64,000 nt of DNA from Anisakis pegreffii (taxonomy: Eukaryota; Nematoda; Chromadorea; Rhabditida; Anisakidae), in the NCBI GenBank assembly GCA_035041965.1, contig JAPYMA010003038.1:248001-312000 (forward strand), read 5' to 3'. Below the pieces are notes generated by a model that was given only the letters and a program-made list of their open reading frames with translations, ran no database searches and was not told where the DNA came from. Shown here in pieces: positions 35,521 through 49,600 of this stretch. The position numbers and the translations under genes were made by a program. Positions within the stretch are counted from its first letter, which is position 1. Every line of letters begins with the position of its first letter.

Positions 35521-38109
35521 AGAGATTGCTAAAGTGGTGCAGTAAATGCATTCTTTATTTTGTTTGCAATACTTGATTTGCACAACAAACAAAACATCAT
35601 TATCAACGAAGAAATGTGAGATAAGAGTGCAGTCGCCCGGCTGCAACTTCTAACGTAAACAGCCCGCCAAACGCACGCACTGACACTTTGCCAATTACAT
35701 GAGCAATGCTCCATAGGACCCACAACAGATTCACTAGCGACAGTTGCTAGTCTGACATTTGGCAAGCCCGCAGTCGGTCACACAAACTTCGTTTCGTTCC
35801 CCCAATGTGAACGCATGATCACCATTTTGTACTGGAGAGTTCTCCGCATCAGGGTGATGGACTCACGGCTTTTGAAATATGTCTTGTCTACGTCATTCAT
35901 TAGATCCGTTTTCATACAGAAACCATGGTTGAAATACTGACTGACGATTCATCAACCACTGAATGTAGCTCGTCACGCGTGCATATGAAATTCCTCATCG
36001 TTGTTGAGGAATCTGACTGCAACAGTGGAAACAACATGAAGATGCAAGAATTTTCTTCCCGGGCATATCTGCAAGAATACGGCTATTAAAAATATTACAG
36101 TTACGGTTAAAACGCTGGAGATTGTTTGTGCTTATTTTCGGTAACATTCACTAAAATGTAATGAGTAATACTTCAGGCACTTCATCAAATACTTTATTGC
36201 AATTGCAATCAAGTCCACATGAGAAACATCGATAGATGCTGTAAAACAAAAAAGACAGAACACCATTCGGCGTAAGTTCCACAGTTTGTAAGTTCCACAG
36301 AACACAATATATCCTTGTGATGAATTCGATATTAAATACACAATTATAACACTACTCAATCAGTTTGCACATGGCATATCTTCTAGCATTGTAATGTTAA
36401 CCAGTTCCTCAAATGGAACAATAGTTCAATATGAATTATTCACCGTTAGAACACGGTTTGACCGCAGATCCGAATAAGTGGACTGTTCAAAATGGAGACA
36501 TTAATATACAATCAAACAGTAACGCGTTGTCAATGAAATGAGAACAAGTGGGATAACGCTAAATTTAGCTTGAATAATTAGGTTAAATAAGTCAGAAAGT
36601 ATTGAATTTAAAAAAAACATCACGAACAGAGTTGGTGAAACGAATTTATTTGAAAGAGTTTCTATATCGAATGAAGTTTCAAAATAGAGTAGTTTTATTT
36701 GATGCTGAATATCGTTTCATCATCTCGAAACAATCAGAAAATAACAAAATTTTCTATATCGTTTCCCAACAAATTCTGACATCATGATGGTACGGAGCTG
36801 GAACTCAGAATTTCATTCATTAAAAAGCGTTAAATATCATTGACGAATGCACGTTTCTTCAACATACTTCACACGATTTTGAATGACACAAGGACTGCGT
36901 TCAATCAAAATTCGTTGAAAGGATTCATTCAAAACAATCATAAACGTTTCAAACAAACGAACAAAATAGTAATTGAAATAATATTAATGTTACAGTTCCA
37001 CCAATAACATTCATGCTCACAAATGAAAATCATAAGACTTAACGGAAAGACAAATGAGAAGAAGCAGAAGAAGAAACGAGTAAAGCTGAAGATATGAAAA
37101 CCAGGAAAGATGTCATCATCTCCTACCCACACATCCACATTTATCACTTTTCATAGCATAACTGACACAATCTGATTGACCACTTGATAAAGAGAATAAC
37201 TTTTAATTACACAAAATTCTGTGATTTCACTTGAACAACAAATTGTTTGTGTTTGCGATCGCAGCATTCACTTTCTCTTTATACATTGCCCACAACGATG
37301 GAATCATTTTGCTTTTTTTACCTGAGACTTAATAAGATTGGTCACCAACAATAGTAAACAGTACAAAACCAATCTATATCGGAAAATAGTATACTTCTCA
37401 GTTGAACTGGTAATTCTGTGACGTTTCATAAACGTTCTTAGATGTTCTAATGGTGCTGTTCTAGAACACAACTTTTATTACGACGAAAACGAAATCTTAG
37501 AAGAACGGTGGAAAGTTTGATTCGTTAATCGCAATTAGTGCAAACTTTAGCCGCTTTTTAAATGTCTTTATACTCAGTTAAAAATCGTTTAGCGACCGAA
37601 TCAGCCCACAGGATGGCGATGAAAATCGGAATGTGCTGAATCGAATAGTGATGGAATGAGATTAAAATTTAATAAAGAAAAGCACAACTTCTTCAGATGC
37701 TAGCAGCCAAAGAGTGAAAATGCCCTCGAATCAAGATCTGATAATTTATAAAATATGGATGAGCGAAGAAAGCTCATTTTGATGTCTCAGACTGTTTAGC
37801 AAAAAAGAATTCAGACAGGAAACGTTAGGCAAAGATTGGAAAGAATCAGTGAATTTTAGCGTGAATTGAAAACAATCAAAAATTGATTGGATTATATTCA
37901 GTTATTCATTGAATATTCAAAAAAATCTAAAATTATTGAATTTCCGATCTCGTGAATCATAATTTTCTTGTTATTTGTGTTGCAGCAATATGCGGCAAAA
38001 CGGCTTCAGTGATCACCACAAGAATTTGATAGAACATAGCAGATCGTACAACATCGAAACAGAACGCAGAGTCTGAAGCAAAGCTGCAGTGGTGAACGAA
38101 TGTCGCTAA
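35521..38109. other. Intergenic, no gene supported
   Basis: About 35640-35830 is more GC-rich than its surroundings and lies just upstream of the PUDP gene, so it may be promoter or outron sequence. The rest is AT-rich with short open frames only. Confidence 0.4.
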
Positions 38110-38359
38110 TCAAACACGAGGACAGTATATTTCGATAACCGAATGACGAGTTCTGCGATGGGACGGTGGTGTTTGAACTGGCGATTCGGTTGTTGACGAA
38201 GATATCGACGAGTCGGATGCTGATGGAGAGTCGGGACATTCCTCCACTGACAACGACACTGTACGTGGTGCTGCTGGTGACACAGTGCGACGGAATAACG
38301 CCGCCTTTGCCTCACGTTCAACCGAAAACACATTTCGACGAGGCTCCAGTTCACCGATC
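38110..38359 (-). CDS. Exon of an unidentified Ser/Pro-rich protein
   Basis: After an acceptor TTTAATTTAG the minus strand is open for 83 codons to a TGA at 38110. It starts with IGELEPRRNVFSVEREAKAA, passes LFRRTVSPAAPRTVSLSVEE, becomes Ser/Thr-rich (SPSASDSSISSSTTESPVQT) and ends with basic SHRRTRHS. This suggests a phosphorylated, disordered tail. A second frame is also fully open, so the reading is not certain. Two further minus-strand stretches upstream look coding: about 38780-38877 (RNMLFGGSVSQDRRGSM) and about 38976-39035 (DRGAPDEPPVTFSGAPIY). They may belong to the same gene, although the phases did not link. No family recognised. Confidence 0.4.
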
Positions 38360-39029
38360 CTAAATTAAACATTTCTTCAATATAGCACTGAGCACAATCC
38401 ATAGAAACGGCAGGAATCCGTGGAGCATTGTTCAAAATGACGTTTTAAACAATTCTGAACGATATGACCACTCTGAATCGTTTGTTTTCTTATGTAAACC
38501 TCATCAATACAAACAAATCGTCATGCCATCAAAAAATTTTCATCTATTATGCATTCTTCATAATGGCGAATCGCTGACATTTCTGTCGTGTTAGATTGCG
38601 ATGTTATACCCCGTAAACAATTTCGGTTTAATAAGTGCCTTCTCGATTTATGACACAGTTATTCAAAATTATTTATTTCATTAATATAATCAGTTCAGTA
38701 CAAAGTTCATTTCAGAACGTTATCACTCTTTTTAAATTCAGCAGCAGCAGCAGCCTTTTCATCTATTGCCTACATCTCCCAGGTGTGCACATTGAACCTC
38801 TTCTATCCTGTGAGACTGAACCGCCGAACAACATATTTCGCCGCGGGAGGACTCGTTGCGCACGTTTCTCAATCCTTAAATGATCGTTCAAAATCAAAGA
38901 ACTCCTTTTTAAACCCAAAATATTCACAATCTTATATGCAGCTCCATTACTTCAACCGAAATATACAGAAATTCATACATATATAGGCGCGCCCGAAAAG
39001 GTCACAGGAGGTTCGTCTGGTGCCCCTCT

Positions 39030-39138
39030 GTCTGGAACTTGGAAGGAAAGGGAAAAAAACAGGGATTGAGAAGGAACAAAGGAAGGAAATAGGATAAAGA
39101 AGGGGTAAAAGGGGGAGGAAAGTGGAAGGGAGAAAACA
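39030..39138. repeat. Purine-rich tract
   Basis: About 105 bp of almost pure A/G on the plus strand (GGAAGGAAAGGGAAAAAAAC through GGGGGAGGAAAGTGGAAGGG). On the minus strand it is a polypyrimidine tract just upstream of the acceptor-like CAG at about 39038. Confidence 0.85.
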
Positions 39139-39650
39139 CAAAAATAAACATAGAAAAAACCCATTCAAAAAATCAGCTGTTTTCTGGCAGCAAGCCCTCC
39201 GTCCCTCTAAAATAATTCTGGCTGTGTGAATGAGTTTACAACATGTTCAGTCACCTTCCTTCCAGCCAGATGTGCACTATTTTGCTGAACGAACAAGTGA
39301 GTTTCAATGGACAATCGAATAACTACCAATTAAAAAATGCGGTTTACAAATTAGTTAATGTTCGCACAATTTTGGAACTCTTCAGAATTGGTTCCTCAGC
39401 AAACCACACAATACGTCCTTAGAAGACCACGAACAATGATTCAGAATAATCACATCGTTAGCTGTGTACATTCTTTCAGTGAAATAAATTAACGAAACGA
39501 ATTCATCCATAGAATGCTTCTAATAGAAGGAATGCATTCCATGTGAATTAATGAAATACATTAACAACATCGAATTAAACCAATCATTCAGTTATTTTGA
39601 TGTCGAAAGTTAGCGAGCGAGAGGCTTGACGATTGTTATACTGATCATAA

Positions 39651-42600
39651 TCAAAGTGCACCAGAAAAATGCCTTCGAAAAATAAATACGATCGAAATAT
39701 TGACTGAATGGCTGAGTAATTCATTCTGCCGAAAGTATAGTGAACCGGAGAATAGAAATGAAGATGAGAACTGCGAAACAAACCGATCGTAAATGATGCC
39801 ATCAACTAAGAGTTCTTTCTTGAAATATGCGATGTTTTCTTTACTATCCAAATCATCACCCCAAACGAACGACACCAATCCAAATTTATTGGCACGATAC
39901 AGTGGCGATGGATCACGCAAAAGATCTTCCGAATGGAAATTTACACCCTCAAATATTGATCAACATTAAGGTGAGTAGCAGCTGAATATTATTATTTCAA
40001 GTATCAAGGACGCAACTGCACATGAGGAAGATGCCATTAAAAAACTTACTAATGTATCTAGACTAGCAACGAAGTTAACGGCAGCGGTAGATGTTGATGC
40101 ACGCAAATCAACGAATGGCTCATAGCGGGTCGTCAGACCATTGCACAGAAATAGTACTGGGTAAATGTGTTGTTTTGCAGCGAGACTTAACAATTTTATG
40201 ATTACTATTATTATTGCCATCCTAATTATTACTACACCATTTTCAAAGTTAAAGGAATAGTTTGTGGTTCGAGCAGAACATTGATTTTTTCAATCAAGAT
40301 TTCAGAGAAATATTAATAAAATATATCTCTGCTTAACGAGCAAATCACTGCCAGATTACGCTGTTTACTGATAGCAAATTGGTAGTTTCGCTGGTATAGC
40401 GAAATGACAGTTGATATCAACATTGATCAATATGACAACATTCGAAGTGAGTCATACAAATGACAAAATGCAAAAACTAAACGTACATCGTACACACATC
40501 AGGATCAAACGACGAGAAAAGGATACGACGATCACCCGCATTCACCAATACGTCTCTTAAGATTATATCGATATACGTATTATGTTCGAAATAATTCTCA
40601 CACTCGTGAATACCATTCTGAAATAGTCAACCTCAAGATCACATTTCTCTGCAAATTGACGATACTAATATAAGAGGAACGACGAGAAGAGTGAATAACC
40701 TTTTGCATCATCGGATATTTAACCTCGACGTTGAATCCAACACTAGGATCAACCTGCTTTAACGCATCAACCAACGTTGGAAACGGCATACGTTCATCCG
40801 CCTCTTCAGTACTATCAGTCACTTTTAATATTCCCTCTTTCTTGACTCCATTCACTGCTTGATAATGTTCCAGCTGAAAATGGTCATATTGGTTTCATAT
40901 CATTTAATAACGTTTTTGTGCACTCGTTGAAGGGTGTTTCATTGCATGGATGAGAGGATGAAGACAACGAAAAGCTAATTACAAACATGCAGCAAATGGA
41001 GCTGTTTCAGTTTCAAGTCCTTCACAGCTAATTCGTGATAATCGTTTTGTGATTCTGATCCCAGATGATGCGGCTTTCTTTTAGCAACGTTAACGAGCAC
41101 ATGGAAATCGTGAAATATCACCGCAATCTGAATTAGATTCTGTTAGCGGTGAAACACTAGAGATGAACATACACCTTCTTCTGGTCCTTTACATATTCTA
41201 ATATATCGCACTTCGAAGAGATCATCCGCATTTCTGCTCGAAAATAGAATAAAACCTCCACTGAGCGATTTTAACAATGGAAATGGTAAAATTGAGAACT
41301 TAAACAAAAATGAATTCATCAATTTACTAATTCGGTAGCAGATAGATCTCTTCGTATAGTAACCTGAATGGTGTAACACTGAGTGACAATAAGTCCATCA
41401 TAAAAAGATTTCTATTCCTATTAAAATATCATCACGAACGAATAGTGGATTGGAAAATTGCTTCATTGCAATAACTTCAACGCATTTTTGCACCGAAATC
41501 AAAATTACCACCAAGTCGGGAAGAAGTTTTCAATGATGAACCACACTGGAAAATGGGCAGCACGTTTCCACTTTGGAAAAATTTTCCCATTCCTGAGAAT
41601 GTTTAAAGAAATCGAGTTAAAATATCACTCAAGAAGGTAATATTTCCAAATCAACTCGCCGACGAAGAATTTTCAAAGAAACTGAGAAAAGATGACTGCG
41701 GACCAATTTTTTAAAATGGACACGAATGAAGTGCAGATTCAAAGCGTCAGATGGAATACATGTTTTTTTTTTTTGAGGATCGTTCAAATGAAGCCAATTG
41801 AAAACAAATGCATATCGATGCATTTTGAGCAGAAGGGATAAGTGGAATTCCATAACGGTTTGTGAGTGGATGGAGGGACGATGGTATTAGGATGGATGGG
41901 ACATGGAATGGGTATTAGTTTGATGTGATCAATGTAGCGCTTTATATCAATGCGCCAAACCTTATCCTTAGTAAGTTGCACGTCAAACTCCACATAATCG
42001 GCTCCGTTTTTTGCAGCCGAGTTGAGCGAATGGATTGTGTTCTCGCGGCCCGCAGCCATTCTAAATTCATTTTGTACCACTGTACGGAATTATTGACACT
42101 ATAATACTAATCCCTAAGCCTATCAAAAGTTACCGTTCATTCACATTAAACAGCACTTCCATAGCGCCTGAAAAGTGTTTGAGAGAATAGAACATTCGCA
42201 TATTGGACGAAATTTCAGCAGAACACACGTTTGGCACCGAAACGATGAAAAGGTAACGGGAATGGCCAACGATTCACATGTTCAACTAAAATGTGCCTAA
42301 TTTTACGATAAAATTTCGCGTTCACCACAAAACCTCCTATTCAAACATTGTAATGCTACAAAAAAAGAGACTACCATAAATGATCAAAACTGAACAGTCA
42401 TATTTTTGAAGAGTATTAACCACTTATTTTGGGAATATATCAACCTTGGCACAACTCAACACTGGAATCTACTGTCAACATATTTCCCCACCAAAATTTT
42501 AGGACATCGACATAAGTTTTGATTTTGATTAGGAGGTTTCATGGAAATGATTTGAGGATAATTTGACTATTTGATTATTATTTCAACCAAATCCGCCCTC

Positions 42601-45600
42601 TCGCACAAACGTCAAGATGAAGAAGGTCAGCTTTGCTTTGATGTTAGTCAGCATGACCATTTCCTGAAGTTGATCAATATTCGAAATTGGTTATACAACC
42701 TTCCTATTCAGTGCGCCTATCCATCTCTTTAACTCTACTTATGCATTCACTTCAGCAAATTTTCAAATAAATAAATCTTATTCTCAGTGATCGCTGAACG
42801 GATAAATACTGTGTGAGTCATCAACAGTAAAGCTCATGTGAAAAATGATCCTCGATTTGAATGCTTTCGTAACTGTATCATCACGGTCAATGCATGCGCT
42901 ACATTCAATGTAATGTGTTTGTGGCCTTAACGATGTTGCTAGATTCTTGCATCACTGTTGTTCTTTACTGTGATTACCCACATAACTGCCGTACTGATTT
43001 TATCGTGCTGCTGTGGTCTAAATATATTTCACAAATATAAATACACAGATAGATATAAGACAAAGATATGATGTCATAATCAAACGTCGTTACCAATTCA
43101 GAAAGAAAAATTCGAAAAGAAAAGAATTCAAAATCAGACTTCGTATATGAATTGCCCATTCCACGATGACCTACTTCCAATGTTTGCCTCTTCTTCCAAT
43201 GTTTTCCATACGTAACTCGCATCGTTTGTGGAGGTACTGGTTGCTTTAGCGATTGAATGAATAAATAATCAACTGAAATTAGGCGAGTCACTGGATGAGG
43301 AAATCCCGAATGATCAATACGAAGCGATGGGGATTTGAGATGCGTATTTACGGAGGCTAATTGAATGAGCTCGCGACGTTTGCGAAATTAATGCATAATT
43401 GTCGAGGTACGAAGAATCATCAAAAAAGAATAGTAAATGGTGAGAATAATGAGATAAAAGAAAATACCCATGATCTGGCCAATAGGTCGATTGCTCTTAG
43501 CAAGTAATGGTAACGACGCGATACCGAAAGTGCCAGGCATTGTGGACGGTAGGGCATATGAGATAGCAAAACGTTTGTACGAATTTGTTGTATTTTCACT
43601 TTCATCATCATTGACGAACAACTCGACACGAAATCCCTACAAAATAAATATTCGTCGTTCATTTTTAACAACTTTGAAGGCAGCGTTCGATTTTTTATAG
43701 AAATGAAACGCACTGAGAAATATTTAGTGAATATCAAAAGGAAACAATTTCATATTAATCAAACCGACCAGAAATTCGACTGCAACCGAAATTGTTTTGA
43801 AAACAAAATAATCTCGATCAACACGAAACGATTCACCATTCTCCGGTTGATCACGATAGCATGGATTGTCGGAGGAGAGAATCTTCAAATTCAACCAAAA
43901 TAACTCATGAAAGATCAGACTCGAATGGTGTGCTTACTGACTATTTTTGAAACGATCTGAATGTGGATTTTTTTGTAGCGATGTAATCGAGTGAATAGTT
44001 GAAAAGGAGAAACGGTAACTGAATGTGCGACTGACCGCAAGAGATGAATCTGAGAAGGACGGCAGCGCAGGTGGAACATAAGGTTCCTGTCCGTCATCTA
44101 GATCATCGTCGTCTGCACTACCCGCCTGAAAACGTCAACAATACAATCGCGAATCATTTCGTAAATGTACATCTACAACTAATAATGACTCTCAACCATA
44201 CATAACAGATGACGTTATCATAAAAAAGGATGAAGACACATGCAAATAAGTCGAACGCAACGAACAAGCATTCGAATCGACGTTTGCGAAGTTTTCATTG
44301 AACTAGAACTAAAGCAACTAGAACACGAACAACAGAACGTCCGTCATAGGTCTGAATCACCCAACTTTAAGAATGAGATGTCTACGCAAGATCTAGGCAT
44401 TATAATGATACTATTATATTGCACAACAAATCAATTCAGTCTAGCTATCAGATTAAATAATGCCGAATCGTTACAGAAGTCTTATATAGTGAGCATGCAC
44501 GCCACGCTGCACCTCTTCTTTCATCGTATTTGAAAACCTGAACAGTAGACGATGAACTAGATTAACGCCATGCAATTCTTATGATCAAATTTTATCTCAT
44601 TATCACCATCCGCTTGAGCAATTGTTGGCTGTGAACGTGAGCAGTTGCGGTCATTGACACATTACGATTTCTCAGCATTAATTGGGTAAGTAAAATCATT
44701 TATTAATACTATATTAGCCATCCAAAGAAATCATGCAACTGACAGCTGTTACTATAGCCATACATAGTCATACATGTCATGGATTGCATGTCACAATGCG
44801 GTGATGTTTGGCAACGCTTCTCAGAATGAACGCTTATTTTAAAGACATTCAACTCTTTTGATAGACTACCGAATGAAAATGAACCTCTTTAACGCGCAGA
44901 TCGAAAGGTGTCACTTTAACTCGATATGAACGATTCGCATGACGACTTTTGTAGAACTTGAACGGTGTACCATGCAAACGCAGTAGAATCTCATTTTGAT
45001 TATCGCCCATCAACCATCCATCTCTGAGCTGTTCTTTACCAGCTGAATTCATGATTCGTTCATTTATCTGCTTATTGCATGCAAATCATTGTCAACAACT
45101 TCAAATTATTCAAGCAAGCGTACAATTCCGTCAATTCTTTCAGATCATCATCAGTGGGTCAAACCCTCTTCAAACGAGTCACAATAATTCTATGCACTCG
45201 ATTTATCAAGAAGTTAACATCACTTAATGAAATACAGAAAAATCTAGAATGAAGCGAAGTGAATACCGTTGTGACCAAATGTGTCAGTAACATGAGCATG
45301 ACATACACCACTTGCAGACTCAATCGCTGGAAGAATTGATCGTGGATGTAAGAACGTTTCCCATTTACTCACTATTAACTCCTGCAATCGTTTCATCCTC
45401 ATCTCCACCGAAACAACTGGTAATATCTCCATTAATTGTTCAAACAATTACGATTGTTATTTCTGTCACCACATTCATCAATATTGCTGATATCAGCATA
45501 GCTGTATTTCTCTTCTATGCGATTTCTACTGGAAATAGCACAAAATTTGATCGTCGAAAACAAATAATCGGAATTTAGAGATTACTGAGCGGAGAACTCA

Positions 45601-46636
45601 ATCACATTAAATTGTCTAGCATAAATTTTATTTGGAATTCAATAATGTGCTCTTTAGTGCGATCACATTAACAATCGACAGAAAAATCATTTCGAGATGA
45701 CTTTTCTCATTTCCAAATATATTTTTTCAATTAAAATTAAATTTGCCATTTACTTTTTATGTAACAACAAACACTCCGTATTCCGAGCCCTAGTCAATGA
45801 ACTTTCTATTATTTGTGTTGACATTACAACTGATCATTTGTGATAATCATTCGTTTGTTATTGACCATTTTTTGCGTCGAAATTTTGACTGCAGCTGATC
45901 AAATTCGCAAAGATAAAACACAGTAACCATCAGCAATCGACAATACAATTGCCAACCAATAAAAGTATTCGAACAAAAATTATCATTTGTTCGCTGCATT
46001 CAGCCGAAATTTATTCATTCCGCTCATGAATAAACTGGATAAAATGTTCCGGAATCTATTCGGTTAAAATTCGATTCACACAGTCAAATATTCCCGACAT
46101 TCATATTCATTTTAATCAGACACCCTCAAATGGCTTACGTTATCTAACTGCACTCTTCGCCGAAGCATCATGCAAGTTATATCCTTATGAAAGTATTTTT
46201 AAAAAGAATTACAATCACGCGATGAGAGGTCGAGTTTGAATGAATAAAAAATTGAATGAACCTTTGTGCATCCTTCTTTACCACTATCGAGATAATATCC
46301 GGTGAAATAACGAAAATGCACCGGTTCACTGCCCACATCTACCGCGCCAATCCACCGCCCCCTACATAAGAAATGAAATACAAGGTTGCAACTCAGCAAG
46401 CAAAAATCACACGTAGTGCTCTCAATCCAGCGTTTAAGCGAACAGAATTTTTAAAATAAACAGACAGTAATTTTAAAGACTCACTGCGCATTTGGATCAG
46501 GTGACAGTTGAACTGCTTTATTCGGATCCCACAGCCCGAGACTCGGTATTGAACCAGTAACAAAGACATGTTCCCATGGTCGAGCCGAACCAACATCAAC
46601 CGAGAAATGGAGCGAGCTCCGTGACACCTTGGCCAT
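39651..46636 (-). CDS. GPCPD1: Glycerophosphocholine phosphodiesterase with CBM20 domain (GPCPD1 type)
   Basis: Fourteen exons join with all phases matching: 46636-46485, 46361-46262, 45381-45267, 45042-44885, 44125-44036, 43882-43787, 43636-43468, 43272-43140, 42060-41961, 41127-40987, 40873-40700, 40617-40487, 40185-40050 and 39947-39784. This is about 620 residues (human GPCPD1 is 672). Residues 1-85 form a CBM20 starch-binding domain ([31 protein letters not shown]). The GDPD catalytic domain has its key residues: [60 protein letters not shown] and GIIYDR. Family knowledge: hydrolyses glycerophosphocholine to choline and glycerol-3-phosphate in the cytosol. The extreme C-terminus is unclear: after GIIYDR the frame stays open to a stop at 39651, or a short intron from 39783 may intervene. 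Half of the donors are GTT-type. Confidence 0.93.
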
Positions 46637-46656
46637 CTGTGACCCTAAGCCTAAGC

Positions 46657-46668
46657 CTGAAATTTAAC
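46657..46668 (-). promoter_or_regulatory. Likely spliced-leader acceptor of the GPCPD1 gene
   Basis: TAAATTTCAG on the minus strand ends at 46657, 20 bases before the ATG at 46636. The ATG opens a complete CBM20 domain, so no coding exon is missing upstream. Confidence 0.5.
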
Positions 46669-49600
46669 CGTAATTGAAGAAGTGATCTTGATGAAGATGA
46701 TAAATTGATCGGTTGTTTGCAGAGGTGGTAAATCGATGGAAGTGATAAATTGATGCACCACTTCAATTGACATCGAGACTGTGTGCTCTTTCTTACGATT
46801 GAAAGTGACTGCGGAGATGGAGTGTGAACATGTAGAAGAGTGAGAAAGCAATGAGAAGGCAATGTGAATTCGAAGCGAAGAAATTTGGCCATAAAATTTC
46901 TTTTTAGACACGTGAAAATCATTAATTGCTGTCTCGCAAAAAATCATTGACTGAACAGTCGAATGATTTGGAAAATAACAATACTTTCGTTGAACAGAAG
47001 TGAACATTTTAAATTTTGAAATTAAAAAAAAAGACTGCGTGTGTCACCATCGAGTACACAAAAGCAATTGAGACAACCTGTCAATGAACAACTACATTTG
47101 ATTACAGATGCAATTCTATTGCTCATTTACATCATCCTCTTTCGTTGCAACCCTTCCATACTGCACTCGCAAGTAAATTTGAACTAATTCGCTGTGTGTA
47201 TGTGTGTGTCAAAAGTGATCAAAACGATTATTTCATCTAACTTTTGTGAGAAGAAAATTTTGTTCATAATTATCCACATATTTCGAGAAGAACTGATGCG
47301 TACATTTTATGACCCATAAAGAGCGAAAGGTGTTCTTCTCACTAATAATATCCAATTCGCCTTCTATAATCATTGTCTGGCCGCAATAATCATTTTCAAC
47401 ATCAAATCGCTTTCGTACAAACACGAAATAAAATGTTATTGGGAGAAAGGCAGCAAAAATGAACCAACCGACTGCCGTAAAAAAAGATATGAACTAATGT
47501 TTGCTCGCCGAAATTTCAAATTCAAAATTGTTTGAATCTGTATAAAACGAAACTCAACAATAATTGAGTGGCATTCGTCAAAAGACTACAATAATTAACG
47601 ATAGGAGAAAATTGATGATATGATTGAAATGAATAAATTGCAATTATGTTATAAAAATGCACAATTTGAATGATAAAACCGGATGTTCGAAAGTGCACGA
47701 AGTGCTATGACCAATCGATAAACAATCAGTGCAAGAGGAATAGTAATAGACAGAGGTGATTCAGAATAATAATACTGATTCAGACATTAAGAAGAGTTTG
47801 GAAAAAAAAGATAAACTCCTACTCTCCAAGTCACTGATTTGACGAAGAAATCATGCTTATAGAAAGCGATCTTTCAGTGACATAGTTATTAAAAATAAAT
47901 CACGTTTTCAACAATTTCAATACTTCACATTTCACATCAGTCATACACGAGAAAACGTTGCGTGTTAGTAATTAAAAACATATTTGGTTGACTAATTCCA
48001 AAAATAAAAAATAGAAAAATTCACACTCACATAACGATTTCCTGAAGGATTGTGTAGAGGTGGGCAACAATCTGGTCATACGCATCAATTCATGAAACAT
48101 ACTTAAAGAGATGGAATTCAAAAAAGGTATGTGATTAGTTCAACTGGGTTATAAGCCGAAAACAAAACCGAATGCATTCAAGCAAATTGGATGGCGCATT
48201 TTTCTGATTTCGGGGAATTTTCATTTGAAAATGACAGAAATCTGAAACGGTTAGAGATGGAAAGAGAGAGATGATTTGGAATAAATTTCTTCAGATCTAA
48301 TACTAATTTCAAAAATAGACCAGTACTTGTTTTTTGCGTGCACATAAGACCGATTTCGAAAGGCGATAGATAGACAGTCGTTTTGGTGACGAGAGACGGA
48401 TGGCTGACGGCTGAGATGTAGTGAAGAATGTCGATACAATGCCTAGATGTAGCATACAACAAGCTAACAACTGAATAATGCTTCTTCACTCGCCCATACT
48501 TTCCATCAATAATGATGATGACGATATACAACATCACACAAAACGTTTTTGAATCTCTTACTGATGGAACACATTCGCACTCAAAAAAAAGACTGAAATT
48601 CAATTGAATCACAACGCACCAATGTTCGAAATGCGTGCAAGTATTGAACGATGCATTTTAGACGACATTAGTGGAAAAGGCAAAAACTGGGCGAATATTA
48701 ACAAGTTTTCGGTAATTTTGTCACAGAAAATTAATTTCATTTTCAACATTCATCCACCTTACAAACCATTCAAACGATATTCTAACGTCAAAAATGCATT
48801 CAATTCCTCATGAAAGAGCATAAAATTTTAATGAATTATCATCATTCAAGAGTAATTGGAGAGAAAAACGAGTCGCTGCCAAATCATATTTATGAAAATT
48901 CATAAAATGAAGATTGATTGGGTTGCTCGCTGATTCGAGTTGTGAAAAGGGTCTTTGAGATTGAAATTTGTAAGGTTTAATTACTACTCACGCGTTTCTA
49001 AAATAGAGTTTAGCAGTAAATCAGAACTCAGGTTCCATGGTTAAAAATCTCATAGTCAGAATTCATTAACGCATTGACTGAATGCAACGGCAACTACAAG
49101 AAGTGTTTATCACCAATGGACACCACAAACAACCGTCAAAATCTTCTTCCCCTTCATTTCGTCAATACCTAACAGATTTACCAAATGTTCCAAATAAGAG
49201 AAATAAGCATTCAAAAAAAACGTGAATTATTTGAGAACAAGACAGGAAGCTGCTTATAAACTAATAAATATCACAAACGAAGTACAATATGATGAAGATT
49301 TACCGCTGTTATTAATAAGGTGAATGATAAATTTTTTTAACCGTCTCGAATCAAATCAATCGAGAAAATTTTCAGCAGTGAACTTCAGCTGAATACCCAC
49401 TGTAATAAATCACCGCCATTCTGGCTATTCTGATTTTTCACTACTGAGAAACAACGAAGAGAACACACATATATTTAGGAATATAAACCTATTCTTATAC
49501 AAGCAACCCTCCAGCATCTCTGCTGATACTGGCTGCAACAAAAACATTTTCCAAAGAGTATCATCAAGTGAAACGGATAGAGATCTGTCTAATCAGATGA

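Noticed and set aside
47233..47424. Minus-strand frame with mixed composition
   Set aside because: No acceptor before it and no linked exon; too weak to call a gene.
48178..48612. 144-codon minus-strand open frame
   Set aside because: Rich in Phe/Leu/Ser/Ile from AT-rich DNA, with no start context, splice logic or motif; a chance frame.
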